This document shows positions 1 through 7,843 of a stretch of 64,000 nt of DNA, piece after piece. Source of the DNA: an uncultured Desulfobulbus sp. (GTDB taxonomy: Bacteria; Desulfobacterota; Desulfobulbia; Desulfobulbales; Desulfobulbaceae). A program made the position numbers and the translations under genes. The notes beneath the pieces were generated by a model. It did not search any database and was not told the origin of the DNA. It worked only from the letters and a program-made list of their open reading frames with translations. Position 1 is the stretch's first letter, and every line of letters starts with the position of its first letter. Location: the NCBI RefSeq assembly GCF_963664075.1, contig NZ_OY760916.1, positions 1,428,001-1,492,000 on the forward strand. The letters run 5' to 3'.

Positions 1-660
1 GTGCCGATGGGAGGGAACTATGATCCTGAGCGTGACCCAATACCTATCGAACAAAATATTTCGTTGTCCGATGATGCTTTCGCGTCGTTGCATGGGGACT
101 GGACTCAAGCAAGAGTCAATCCGGAAGGAATTACATGGAGTGCGACCTACGTGGCGAGTTCTGAGGTGTATGGCGGATTAAAACCACTGGCAGTTGCTCA
201 AGCTGGTCTGGCTGTCTCTACGACTGACGATAGTATCAGAGTAAGCAGTGGTGCAAGTGCTGCAGCCAAACTGACGTATGAGGTCGTGATTGTAGAGCGT
301 AGATCTTTTCCTCCGGGGGCGTATATTCCTCCGATCTATGTGCTTGTGAATGCGATGGCTGAAGTGAGTTTAAGCGGTGCGCCATACGTGTCGGATCGCG
401 CAATAGCATCAGCAGTTGTAGCTCTGTCCAACTCATCTACAAGTGGTACGCGTAACTGGTCGAAAAAAATGCAAATTTCAGCGATTGCTGACCCGGAAAT
501 ATCGTTTGATCAGGCCAGGTTCGATCAGGATATGGCGGCGCTGGGCTATGATTCATTCAAGCTTGATGACTATCTTGAACTTGAATACAGCGAGGGAATT
601 ATCAAAAAAAACATCCCTCCTGTCACGTATGTTTTGCCTTTACTGCTCGACAATGACTAA
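1..660 (+). CDS. Hypothetical protein, possibly 5'-truncated by the window edge
   Basis: A 219-residue reading frame opens with GTG at the very first base, so the true start may lie outside the window. I do not recognise a family. The sequence is rich in Ser, Ala, Val and Tyr in short beta-strand-like stretches, with no membrane segment and no cysteine motif, which fits a secreted or surface beta-rich protein. The C-terminal third is more acidic (DQARFDQDMAALGYDSF). Its TAA stop coincides with the first bases of a MITE-like repeat, so the present 3' end is either natural and targeted by the element, or was created by it. No ribosome-binding site can be judged because upstream sequence is missing. 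Confidence 0.55.
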   Translation: MPMGGNYDPERDPIPIEQNISLSDDAFASLHGDWTQARVNPEGITWSATYVASSEVYGGLKPLAVAQAGLAVSTTDDSIRVSSGASAAAKLTYEVVIVERRSFPPGAYIPPIYVLVNAMAEVSLSGAPYVSDRAIASAVVALSNSSTSGTRNWSKKMQISAIADPEISFDQARFDQDMAALGYDSFKLDDYLELEYSEGIIKKNIPPVTYVLPLLLDND

Positions 661-883
661 CCCGAATTTCTCATGAACATTTTGTCTCAATTTGAGAAAA
701 CGACACGAAAGCAGTCACCTGCAACGACAGGACGTTACTCGAAATTTTTACAAAATGTTCACCATAGGTCAGTCCAGGCAACGCCATTTTCTACAGTATT
801 TTGACAATGAATAGAGACAACTATAATTCATCGCCAAAAACTTTAAACCTGACGCCGCCTGAACTGATGAGAAATCCGGGCTA
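658..883 (+). repeat. MITE-like element, copy A (226 bp, inverted partner at 2785-3010)
   Basis: The segment begins TAACCCGAATTTCTCATG and ends CTGATGAGAAATCCGGGCTA. Its ends form imperfect terminal inverted repeats sharing the core CCCGGATTTCTCAT, with TA at both borders. The reverse complement of 2785-3010 aligns along the full length at roughly 85 percent identity by eye, including internal blocks such as ACAAAATGTTCAC and GAATAGAGACAACTATAATT. It has no coding capacity. The TA borders are compatible with TA-targeting Tc1/mariner-IS630-type transposition, which is inference. The TAA at its left border is the stop codon of the preceding reading frame. Confidence 0.85.
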
Positions 884-896
884 AAGCCGTTCTGTG

Positions 897-1331
897 TTAT
901 TGTACCTCAGTCTCTATCTTTAATGCCGATAAGGAGACGTTAATATCTGCCAGAAAGTAAACCAAGCTGGCAATCAGCGAGAGCATACAGCAAATGAAAA
1001 GAGTGATAATGCCAATACTGGCATCAACATCAATCAGCTCGCTGAGAAAGAGGGTGATAATAAGCAGGCTGTCTAAGAGCAGGCTCAAAGCCACAAATCC
1101 AATGGCCAGGCGAAGAAGATGGGCTCTGCGCATCATGATCCTCAGCTGTTTTTCTATATGCAGCATACCGCTGCCAGAGGCTGTGTGCGCCGATTCCGCT
1201 AAAATTCTGGAACGATCGATGATGCGGCCAAAGCGGTTGGTCATGGAGAGCAGCAGCAGGCCAACACCGGAGATGACGATGACCGGGCCAATGGCTAATT
1301 GAAGCATAGGGACAATTTGTTCGAGTTGCAT
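897..1331 (-). CDS. DUF2721-family integral membrane protein
   Basis: This 144-residue protein has an N-terminal hydrophobic segment (AIGPVIVISGVGLLLLSM), a conserved basic cytoplasmic stretch typical of DUF2721 (TNRFGRIIDRSRILAE), a second basic stretch (RIMMRRAHLLRLAI) and two closely spaced C-terminal membrane helices. DUF2721 proteins are small bacterial membrane proteins of unknown function. I chose the ATG at 1331 because AGAGGTAG precedes it at good spacing; a longer frame to 1466 has an unlikely basic N-terminus. The gene lies between the two MITE copies together with the aldo/keto reductase and is transcribed in the same direction. Confidence 0.75.
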   Translation of the reverse strand: MQLEQIVPMLQLAIGPVIVISGVGLLLLSMTNRFGRIIDRSRILAESAHTASGSGMLHIEKQLRIMMRRAHLLRLAIGFVALSLLLDSLLIITLFLSELIDVDASIGIITLFICCMLSLIASLVYFLADINVSLSALKIETEVQ

Positions 1332-1560
1332 GGTTCTACCTCTGTCAGGGACTGAAAAAAGAAAAAGAGGAAGGGGCAGAACTCGCCGCTTCCTCTTTGT
1401 ACACATCCATATCTTATGAAGCCTACCTTCTGACCGTATGAGCAGGCCTGTTGACTTCGGGAGCAATAATAAGCTTTTCTACTCCCAGGTCAATGCTATC
1501 TCTCCCTAATGAAACAGAAAAAATGTATAAATTTTTTTCTGTTCAATATGCAGGATGCCC

Positions 1561-2526
1561 TTAAGCAGCTCCTTCTTCACAACTGCTCGCTCTCTCCAGC
1601 AGCTCCATATCCTCCGTATCCAGCTCCAGTTCCGGCGCATCAATCAGAGACGTGAGTTGCTCGGTGGTCCGAGCGCTGACAATCGGGGCTGTTACCAGTG
1701 GTTTGGCCAGCAGCCAGGCCAGGGAGACCGTTGCTGGTGTTGTCCCGTGTTTGGCAGCTGTCTCATCAAGGGCGGCCAGGATCGCCTTTCCTCGAGTATC
1801 AAAATATTTTTTGATGCCCTCACCGCGTGTGGTTTTGTCAAAGTCTGCCTCTGTACGGTACTTCCCTGTAAGAAACCCAGATTCCAGAGAATAGTAGGTG
1901 AACACGGAGAAGTTAAACTGTTCGACCAGAGGTGCATAGCCGGTTTCAAAGGTTTTCCGGTGGAGCAGATTGTAATAGGGCTGCAGGGCAACATAGCGTG
2001 GCAGATTGTTTTTTGCGGCGAGCTCCATGGACTCCTGCAATCGTGTCGGTGCAATGTTGGAGGCCCCAATATAGCGAACCTTCCCCGCCTGAATAATCTG
2101 TTCATAGGCGGCTAAGGTTTCTTCGATGGGCGTTTTCCCGTCATCAAAATGGGTGTAGTACAAATCGATATAGTCTGTTTGCAATCGTTTGAGGCTTGCA
2201 TCGATCGATTTGAGGATATGCGCGCGACTGAGATCATAGTCATGTTCTGCCGTATGGGAACCAACCTTTGTTGCCAGGACAATCTGGTCGCGATTGTTTC
2301 GTGCATTGAGCCAGTTGCCAATGATGGTTTCGGATTGTCCTCCGGTGCCATTGACCCACCAAGAGTAGGTGTCTGCTGTATCGATGAAGTTAAAACCTGC
2401 CCCCGTGAAGGCGTCGAGAATGATGAACGATTGCTGCTCATCCAGGGTCCAGCCAAAAACGTTTCCCCCAAAGTTGAGCGGCGCGATGTGTATATCTGTA
2501 TTTTCTATCGTTATATGCTTGAGCAT
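1561..2526 (-). CDS. Aldo/keto reductase (321 aa)
   Basis: This is a TIM-barrel NADPH-dependent oxidoreductase of the aldo/keto reductase superfamily, close to the YajO/general stress protein 69 group. Visible signatures are LNFGGNVFGWTLDE near the N-terminus, the DTADTYSWW region with the catalytic Asp and Tyr, LATKVG carrying the active-site Lys, DLYYTHFDD with the catalytic His, and GASNIAPTRLQE plus SLAWLLAKPLVTAPIVSART for cofactor binding. The start at 2526 follows an AGGATGA ribosome-binding site; an upstream extension to 2625 lacks one. The physiological substrate cannot be read from sequence. With the DUF2721 gene it lies in the 1.9-kb segment bracketed by inverted MITE copies. Confidence 0.9.
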   Translation of the reverse strand: MLKHITIENTDIHIAPLNFGGNVFGWTLDEQQSFIILDAFTGAGFNFIDTADTYSWWVNGTGGQSETIIGNWLNARNNRDQIVLATKVGSHTAEHDYDLSRAHILKSIDASLKRLQTDYIDLYYTHFDDGKTPIEETLAAYEQIIQAGKVRYIGASNIAPTRLQESMELAAKNNLPRYVALQPYYNLLHRKTFETGYAPLVEQFNFSVFTYYSLESGFLTGKYRTEADFDKTTRGEGIKKYFDTRGKAILAALDETAAKHGTTPATVSLAWLLAKPLVTAPIVSARTTEQLTSLIDAPELELDTEDMELLERASSCEEGAA

Positions 2527-2675
2527 ACTTTCATCCTGTATCGTTATCCCCCAGAAAGGCTTTTGTAGAGGAAAATTATTTTTGATAATTATTAACGATA
2601 AGGACTGAATGTCAGGGAGCAACAAGTTTTTGGTTGAGACGGGGGCAAATGGAAGGGCTTAGGCATGGGGATGGT

Positions 2676-2701
2676 CAGGGCGGAGAAAAATCTCCGCCCT
2701 G
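2676..2701. terminator. Perfect 11-bp hairpin, terminator-like
   Basis: CAGGGCGGAGA and its exact complement are separated by a four-base A loop. No long T-run follows on either strand, so it may be a 3'-end stabilising or intrinsic terminator structure for the leftward transcript coming from the diamine operon. Confidence 0.55.
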
Positions 2702-2703
2702 GA

Positions 2704-2784
2704 TTATTGGCTGAACTTGTGACGGCGGGCAGCACCCTTACGAATCCAGGTCTTGCCAAATCCGGGAGCTATCAGGTAGTGGGT
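2704..2784 (-). pseudogene. Short 3' gene remnant next to MITE copy B
   Basis: Reading leftward from the outer border of MITE copy B, one frame stays open for 26 codons and ends with TAA immediately before the 2676-2701 hairpin (it includes APGFGKTWIRKGAARRHKF). It has the look of a protein C-terminus followed by its terminator, but has no start codon of its own. It could be the tail of a gene whose front was lost when the repeat arrived, or chance. I do not recognise the family. Confidence 0.3.
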
Positions 2785-3010
2785 TAGCCCGGATTTCTCA
2801 TCAGTTCAGGCGGCGTCAGGTTCAAAGTTCTTGCCACTGAATTATAGTTGTCTCTATTCATTGACAAAATACTTTAGAAGATGGCGTCGCCTGTGCTGAC
2901 CTGTAGTGAACATTTTGTAAAAATTTTGAGAGATATTTTGTCGTTGCAGAAGACTGCCTATGTGTCTTTTTCTCAAATTGAGACAAAATGTTCATGAGAA
3001 ATCCGGGTTA
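2785..3010 (-). repeat. MITE-like element, copy B (inverted relative to copy A)
   Basis: Read on the minus strand this copy starts TAACCCGGATTTCTCATG and ends GAGAAATCCGGGCTA, matching copy A (658-883) over all 226 bp. Its left border TAA is the stop codon of the 4-aminobutanal dehydrogenase gene, just as copy A borders the stop of its upstream gene, in the same relative orientation. Together the two copies form a large inverted pair around 884-2784, which could support inversion or co-mobilisation of the DUF2721 and aldo/keto reductase genes. Confidence 0.85.
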
Positions 3011-4435
3011 ATGGGTCACCAGCACATGACGGACAATGGTATAGTCTTCCAGGCCGTACATGGAGAGATCCTTCCCATAGCCGGTTTGTTTCATCCCCCC
3101 GTGGGGCATTTCGTTGGGCAGCATGAAGTGGGTGTTGATCCAGGTGGCACCGTATTGGAGGCGTGCTGCCATGGCATGGGCCCGTCCCACATCCTTGGTC
3201 CAGACCGATGAGGCCAGGCCGTACTCACAGTCATTGGCCCATTCAATTGCCTGTTCGATGGTGTTGTCAAACTTGGTTATCGAGACCACCGGACCAAAGG
3301 CCTCCTGCTGCACGATTTCATCCTTTTGCAAGGCACCTTTAAGCACGGTGGGCTCATAAAAGTAGCCAGGGCCATCCACGGGTTTTCCACCACAAAGAAC
3401 CTCGATATGCCCCGTGGCCACAGCTCGCTGGACAAAGCCATCCACCCGTTCTCGGTGAAGGGCGGTGATCAGTGGTGGTATCTCGGCCTCGGGGTCGTTG
3501 ATATCCCCGTATTTGATGGTGCTGACTGCCTTGGCTAGCTCTGCTGCAAATTCATCGTAGATTCGTTCTGCAGCGTAGACTCGGCAGGCAGCGGTGCAGT
3601 CCTGTCCGGCGTTGTAATAACCGTAACTGCGGATGGTCTCGACGGCATCTTTGATGTCGGCATCATCGAAGATAATGACAGGGGCCTTGCCCCCCAGTTC
3701 AAAGTGAGTGCGTTTTAAATTGCCTGCGGCGAGCTTGAGCACTTCTTTACCGGTATTGACCGAGCCGGTAACGGAAATCATCCGTACGCGCGGGTGTTTG
3801 GCTAACTCAGCGCCCACCTCAGGGCCATCACCGGCAACGATATTGAGCACGCCGGGCGGGAAGAGTTCGGCAAAAAGCGGAGCCAGCTCCAGCATGGTCA
3901 GTGGTGTGTTTTCCGATGGTTTAAAGATCACGCAGTTGCCGGCCGCCAGCGATGGTGCAATCTTCCAGGCCGCCATCATCAATGGGTAGTTCCAGGGGGC
4001 AATCTGGGCGACCACACCCACAGGATCCCGGCGAATCATGGAGGTCATGCCTTCAAAATACTCGCCTGCAGCCGAGCCACTCATCAGTCGACAGGCTGAA
4101 GCATAAAAACGAAAACAGTCGACAATGGCCGGAATTTCATCTTCCAGCATACGTTGGTAGGGCTTGCCCGTATCCAGTGATTCCAGGCGGGAGAGTTCTT
4201 TGGAACGAGCTTCGATGGTGTCGGCCACTTTGGCAAGCAGCCCACTGCGTTCAGCGGGGGTAACCTGGGACCAGCTGGCAAAGGCCTGCTCCGCAGCCAG
4301 AACCGCATCGTTGACCTGTGCTGCATTTGCCCCGGGAATGCACGCAAGTAGTTCCCCGTTTTCCGGGTTGACTATTTCTTCGGTGCTGCCTTCACCTTTG
4401 ATGAGTACACCGTTTATGAGCAATTTATCTTGCAT
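3008..4435 (-). CDS. patD: Gamma-aminobutyraldehyde dehydrogenase (PatD/YdcW-type)
   Basis: This 475-residue enzyme oxidises 4-aminobutanal (or a close omega-aminoaldehyde) to 4-aminobutanoate with NAD+, the last step of diamine catabolism. It closely resembles E. coli PatD over its full length, starting [16 protein letters not shown] and ending [16 protein letters not shown]. Landmarks are [18 protein letters not shown], the catalytic Glu in [11 protein letters not shown], and the catalytic Cys in [18 protein letters not shown] precedes the ATG. It is the last gene of the four-gene leftward operon. Since E. coli PatD ends at the equivalent His, the TAA stop is the natural one, which means the adjacent MITE inserted exactly at a pre-existing stop codon. 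Confidence 0.93.
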   Translation of the reverse strand: MQDKLLINGVLIKGEGSTEEIVNPENGELLACIPGANAAQVNDAVLAAEQAFASWSQVTPAERSGLLAKVADTIEARSKELSRLESLDTGKPYQRMLEDEIPAIVDCFRFYASACRLMSGSAAGEYFEGMTSMIRRDPVGVVAQIAPWNYPLMMAAWKIAPSLAAGNCVIFKPSENTPLTMLELAPLFAELFPPGVLNIVAGDGPEVGAELAKHPRVRMISVTGSVNTGKEVLKLAAGNLKRTHFELGGKAPVIIFDDADIKDAVETIRSYGYYNAGQDCTAACRVYAAERIYDEFAAELAKAVSTIKYGDINDPEAEIPPLITALHRERVDGFVQRAVATGHIEVLCGGKPVDGPGYFYEPTVLKGALQKDEIVQQEAFGPVVSITKFDNTIEQAIEWANDCEYGLASSVWTKDVGRAHAMAARLQYGATWINTHFMLPNEMPHGGMKQTGYGKDLSMYGLEDYTIVRHVLVTH

Positions 4436-4461
4436 TGTTCACCTGATGTTAAAAGAAAAAA

Positions 4462-4493
4462 CGTCATTCCCGCGAGGGGGGGCAGGAATGACG
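4462..4493. repeat. Intergenic hairpin between aminotransferase and dehydrogenase genes
   Basis: CGTCATTCC and GGAATGACG pair around a 14-base G-rich loop. No T-run follows, so a processing or mRNA-stability element, or a REP-like repeat, is more likely than a terminator. The arm resembles the GTCATCCCGA arm of the larger hairpin at 58453-58553. Confidence 0.5.
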
Positions 4494-4526
4494 ATTAAGG
4501 ACAGTTAAGAGGCCAGATGGGAAGGG

Positions 4527-5951
4527 TTATGCGGTGAGTAATCCCTCTGCCGTCAGTTGTTCGGTGGCTTTTTCAATACTCGCCGCCATAATCGCGACTA
4601 ATTGATCAATACCCTCTTTGTCAATAATGAGGGGAGGGGAGAGGATCAGCAGTGCTTCATAGGGGCGAACGATGAGTCCGGCCTGGTCACAGAATCCGTC
4701 GACGGTGCGGGCAGCGGTTATATCTTTATCCTCAGCTGCTACAGGATTGCCACTGATGTTACACTCAACGCAGGCCATGAGGTGATTACCGCGGACCTCA
4801 CCGATGATATCGTAGTTTTCCAGGGTTTTCAGCTTTTCAAGAAAGTAGGGACCGACTTCCTGGACATGTTCACAGATCTTATCGCGCTGCATGATCTCGA
4901 TGTTTTTAAGGGCTGCAGCACAGGCAATGGGATGGCCGGAGTAGGTGTAGCCATTGGTGAAATAGGCTTCATCTGGTGCGTTTGCACCGGAAATACGATT
5001 AAAAAGGCGATCTGAAATAATCACCGCCCCCATGGGTTGGTAACCACTGGTGATTCCTTTGGCACAGGTGAGTAGATCCGGGGTGATCTCCCAGGTTGGT
5101 TCAGCTGAGAAAAAATGACCTAGTCGACCAAATCCGGTCACCACCTCATCGAGAATATAGAGGATATCGTATTTTTCACAGAGTGCTTTCATCCCCTTAT
5201 GATACCCGGGTGGGGGGACCAGAACACCGCCGGAGCCCATGATCGGCTCGGCAATAAAGCAGGCTATGTTTTCTGCGCCCAGCTCGTTTATTTTCGCTTC
5301 AAACTCATCAAAAAGTGACTGGCAGTAATCCGCCAGGCTCAGCTCAGGATCACGGCGATAGGGGTTGGGAGCAGAGATATGATGAATAATATCTTCCATG
5401 TAATGGAAATAGGTGCGATCCACCTGTTTCCCTGAGAGCGATGCCGTCAGATACGAGCTGCCGTGATAGCTTTCCAGGCGGGAAATAATGTGCTTTTTCT
5501 CGGGTTTGCCCAGGGCGTTAAAATAAAAATGAACAAAACGAATGGCAGAGTCCACCGCTGCCGAGCCGCTGTTGGTGAACTGCACCCGGTTGAGATCGCC
5601 AGGGGTGAGTCCTGCCAGCACACGGGCAAGCTCGGCTGAGAGCGGGTTGGTCATTGCCCCGAAGGGGGTGTAATAGACCAGCTTTTCTGCCTGCTGAGCC
5701 ATGGCTTCTGCCATTTCGGTATTGCCGTAGCCAATGTTGACGCACCACATGCCAGCAATACCGTCGATGTAGCGTTTGCCATCGGAATCGCAAACATGAT
5801 AGCCATCACCCTCGCTGATAACCAGGTCGCCATCGGTGGGTGCGGTTGCGAGATCTGCCCAGGGGTGGATGGTATGCCGTCTATCTGCTTTGCTGATCTG
5901 TTTAGTTGTCGCATCCGGATGCGTTACCGGAGTGTGTACCATTGTTGTCAT
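4527..5951 (-). CDS. Class III omega-aminotransferase (putrescine/diamine-pyruvate type)
   Basis: This 474-residue PLP enzyme belongs to the class III aminotransferases of the SpuC / beta-alanine-pyruvate group, which transfer the terminal amino group of putrescine, cadaverine or omega-amino acids to pyruvate. Characteristic features are GMWCVNIGYGN near the front, FTNSGSAAVDSAIRF in the phosphate-binding loop, LESYHGSSYLTASLSG, the Asp of ILDEVVTGFGR, and the Schiff-base Lys in TCAKGITSGYQPMGAVI. I chose the ATG at 5951, preceded by AGAAGG, ten bases after the SET gene stops; the frame continues to 5975 without a better signal. Between a decarboxylase and an aminobutanal dehydrogenase, it most likely makes 4-aminobutanal from putrescine. 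Confidence 0.88.
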   Translation of the reverse strand: MTTMVHTPVTHPDATTKQISKADRRHTIHPWADLATAPTDGDLVISEGDGYHVCDSDGKRYIDGIAGMWCVNIGYGNTEMAEAMAQQAEKLVYYTPFGAMTNPLSAELARVLAGLTPGDLNRVQFTNSGSAAVDSAIRFVHFYFNALGKPEKKHIISRLESYHGSSYLTASLSGKQVDRTYFHYMEDIIHHISAPNPYRRDPELSLADYCQSLFDEFEAKINELGAENIACFIAEPIMGSGGVLVPPPGYHKGMKALCEKYDILYILDEVVTGFGRLGHFFSAEPTWEITPDLLTCAKGITSGYQPMGAVIISDRLFNRISGANAPDEAYFTNGYTYSGHPIACAAALKNIEIMQRDKICEHVQEVGPYFLEKLKTLENYDIIGEVRGNHLMACVECNISGNPVAAEDKDITAARTVDGFCDQAGLIVRPYEALLILSPPLIIDKEGIDQLVAIMAASIEKATEQLTAEGLLTA

Positions 5952-5961
5952 AGATACCTTC

Positions 5962-6480
5962 TTACATGCACTCAAGTGTGACTATTTCGCAGGAGTCGCG
6001 GCCCAGTGCTTTGAGCTGTTCCTCAATATGGCGTATTCCTTCTGGCGTAACCTCTTCTTTGCGGCCGCTGATCCAGAATCGGCAGTTGGGCGTGCCACAG
6101 AGGCAGGGAAATTGTTTAAAGAGGATATCTTCTGTGGAGGCGTAGTCCATGGTTAGTGCCTGCCCCGCCTCGATATCGCGCAGCGCCCATATTTCAAATT
6201 CTGTCATATCCAGAAAGATATTGGGGGCACAGGAGTGAAGCAGGTAACCGGTAAAGTAGGGATCAAAAAGATGAGTGGTGGGGGTGATCTGCAGGGTGTG
6301 TTGGGCAATATTGGGGACGATGTTACCGGTGATGCGGGCTACAAATTCGCCGCGTTTGATGTCTTTTTTGGTATAGACTCCCGCACCTTTACCGTCCTCT
6401 TGACGGGTGACAAGGAAGTCTTTTTTTTGGGGGTAACCGTCATTGGGATCAAGTCCGTATTCGTCAGGGTAAATGAGCAT
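5962..6480 (-). CDS. SET-domain protein (putative lysine methyltransferase) in diamine operon
   Basis: The 172-residue protein is a compact single SET domain. Visible elements are GKGAGVYTKKDIKRGEFVA (SET-N), YLLHSCAPN (equivalent of the NHSCxPN pseudoknot strand), IEAGQALTMDYAS with the catalytic-site Tyr, and a post-SET cysteine group FPCLCGTPNCR that would bind zinc with the earlier Cys. Such proteins methylate lysine side chains using S-adenosylmethionine. AGGAGA precedes the ATG. It is the second gene of a four-gene diamine catabolism operon with short spacings on both sides, so it is expected to be co-expressed. Whether it modifies a protein or a small lysine-like substrate is unknown. 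Confidence 0.85.
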   Translation of the reverse strand: MLIYPDEYGLDPNDGYPQKKDFLVTRQEDGKGAGVYTKKDIKRGEFVARITGNIVPNIAQHTLQITPTTHLFDPYFTGYLLHSCAPNIFLDMTEFEIWALRDIEAGQALTMDYASTEDILFKQFPCLCGTPNCRFWISGRKEEVTPEGIRHIEEQLKALGRDSCEIVTLECM

Positions 6481-6521
6481 CGTGTTTCTCCTGTCTTGTC
6501 AAATATTGTAATCTTGCTCGA

Positions 6522-7775
6522 TCAGCCCTTGAAAGGAGCCTGCAAGTTGTCGAGCAGAAGACATTCATTAAACTCGCCTCGCATACAGTGGTTTGAGTGC
6601 ATAGATGAGGTGTAGGCTCCGGCATTGATCAGGGCCAGGAGACTTCCCTCGGAAATCTCTGGAAATGGGAGATCATCATAGAGCACGTCAAGTGCTTCAT
6701 TAATGTTGCCGGCAAAGGTTGCCGGAGACAGATGTGCAGGGGTAAAGGTTGCTTCTTTGCTTCCCACAAAACGGCAAAGAACCGGTTCTGTCGGCAGTTG
6801 ATAATGGACTGGTTCCATGGTGAGGTTGAACCCACCGTTGACACCGATGAAACGTTTGCCGGATTTCCTTTCCACCGTGTTCGCTTCCAATACAAGCAGC
6901 CCAGCATCCTTTGCGATAAACGTTCCCGGCTCAACGTTGATGGTATAGCCGGTCCCGTTAAAGACCCGTTGAATCACAGCTGACCACTGGTCCAGGTCTA
7001 GATGTTCGTCTGCTGCGGTGAGGGGAACTCCGAGCCCTCCACCCAGGTTGACGGCCTGAACACTTGGGATTTTACGAATCAATTTGAGGCAGGTTCGAAG
7101 AATTTCTTCCCATATTTCCAATTGATCGTTGAGATATCCGCACCCAGTATGAAAATGGATACGGGTGATTGTCAGGTTATAATGAGCAGCCATTTCGATG
7201 GCCTGATTCAACTCTGAGGCATAGATGCCAAATTTCGTTGGTTTTTCACCACTGTAACGAAGAAGTTCGTTCTCGCCATACCCGGTGCCCATGGCAGGGT
7301 TGATGCGTAAGCCTATCTCTCGTCCAGGACTTTTTTCACCGACTCGTCTGAGCATGCTCAACCCATCACAGTTGAGATTCAACCTTTCAAGTCCCGTCAG
7401 AAAATCCAGATCAGCATTGGATACCGAGGTGCCGGTGTAGGAAATATCCGAAGCGACAAAACCGCAGCCCATTGCCCGGCGCACCTCAGCCGGTGCACAG
7501 GCATCGATTCCACACCCGGTGGATCCTTTGATAAACGTCAGGAGTGGTGCGTAGCGATTTGCCTTTAAGGCATAAAAAACTCTGCTCGGAAGCCCGGTTG
7601 CTTGGAGCGCCTGCTCAAGACGTTCGATGTTTGCCAGGATGCGCTCTGCACTATACAGGAAGAGGGGGGTGCCGAGTTGTTTGGCGTACTGATGAACGTT
7701 GTGATTGGCAAAGATAAGCTCGTTCATTGCATTGTAGGCAAGGTCTTCTCTTTCCCACCAAAGTTCCATTGTCAT
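6522..7775 (-). CDS. Type III PLP-dependent amino acid decarboxylase (DapDC/ODC fold), catalytic Cys absent
   Basis: This 417-residue protein has the alanine-racemase-like TIM barrel and C-terminal beta domain of the LysA/ornithine decarboxylase family. The Schiff-base Lys is in VFYALKANRYAPLL, HFHTGCGYLN and AVNLGGGLGVP form the barrel site, and VEPGTFIAKDAG is the phosphate-contacting strand. In the C-terminal domain the usual catalytic Cys (G-x-x-C-E-S-x-D) is replaced: the sequence reads AGNINEALD, with Asn at that place. A Cys-less relative could favour a different stereochemistry or substrate, for example D-ornithine/D-lysine decarboxylation. GGAGTACTCC precedes the ATG. As first gene of the operon it would supply putrescine or cadaverine to the aminotransferase. 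Confidence 0.82.
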   Translation of the reverse strand: MTMELWWEREDLAYNAMNELIFANHNVHQYAKQLGTPLFLYSAERILANIERLEQALQATGLPSRVFYALKANRYAPLLTFIKGSTGCGIDACAPAEVRRAMGCGFVASDISYTGTSVSNADLDFLTGLERLNLNCDGLSMLRRVGEKSPGREIGLRINPAMGTGYGENELLRYSGEKPTKFGIYASELNQAIEMAAHYNLTITRIHFHTGCGYLNDQLEIWEEILRTCLKLIRKIPSVQAVNLGGGLGVPLTAADEHLDLDQWSAVIQRVFNGTGYTINVEPGTFIAKDAGLLVLEANTVERKSGKRFIGVNGGFNLTMEPVHYQLPTEPVLCRFVGSKEATFTPAHLSPATFAGNINEALDVLYDDLPFPEISEGSLLALINAGAYTSSMHSNHCMRGEFNECLLLDNLQAPFKG

Positions 7776-7824
7776 GGAGTACTCCTGAAATTCCTAAGTT
7801 TTTTGGTCGTGAACGAATCAAAAA

Positions 7825-7843
7825 AAGCAATAGTTATACCAAG
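7825..7843 (-). promoter_or_regulatory. Sigma-54 promoter of the diamine operon
   Basis: On the minus strand TTGGTATAACTATTGCTTT matches the -24/-12 consensus (TGGCAC-N5-TTGC) with the invariant GG and GC ten bases apart. It lies about 50 bp before the decarboxylase ATG. No activator gene is adjacent, so the enhancer-binding protein is unknown. Confidence 0.6.
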
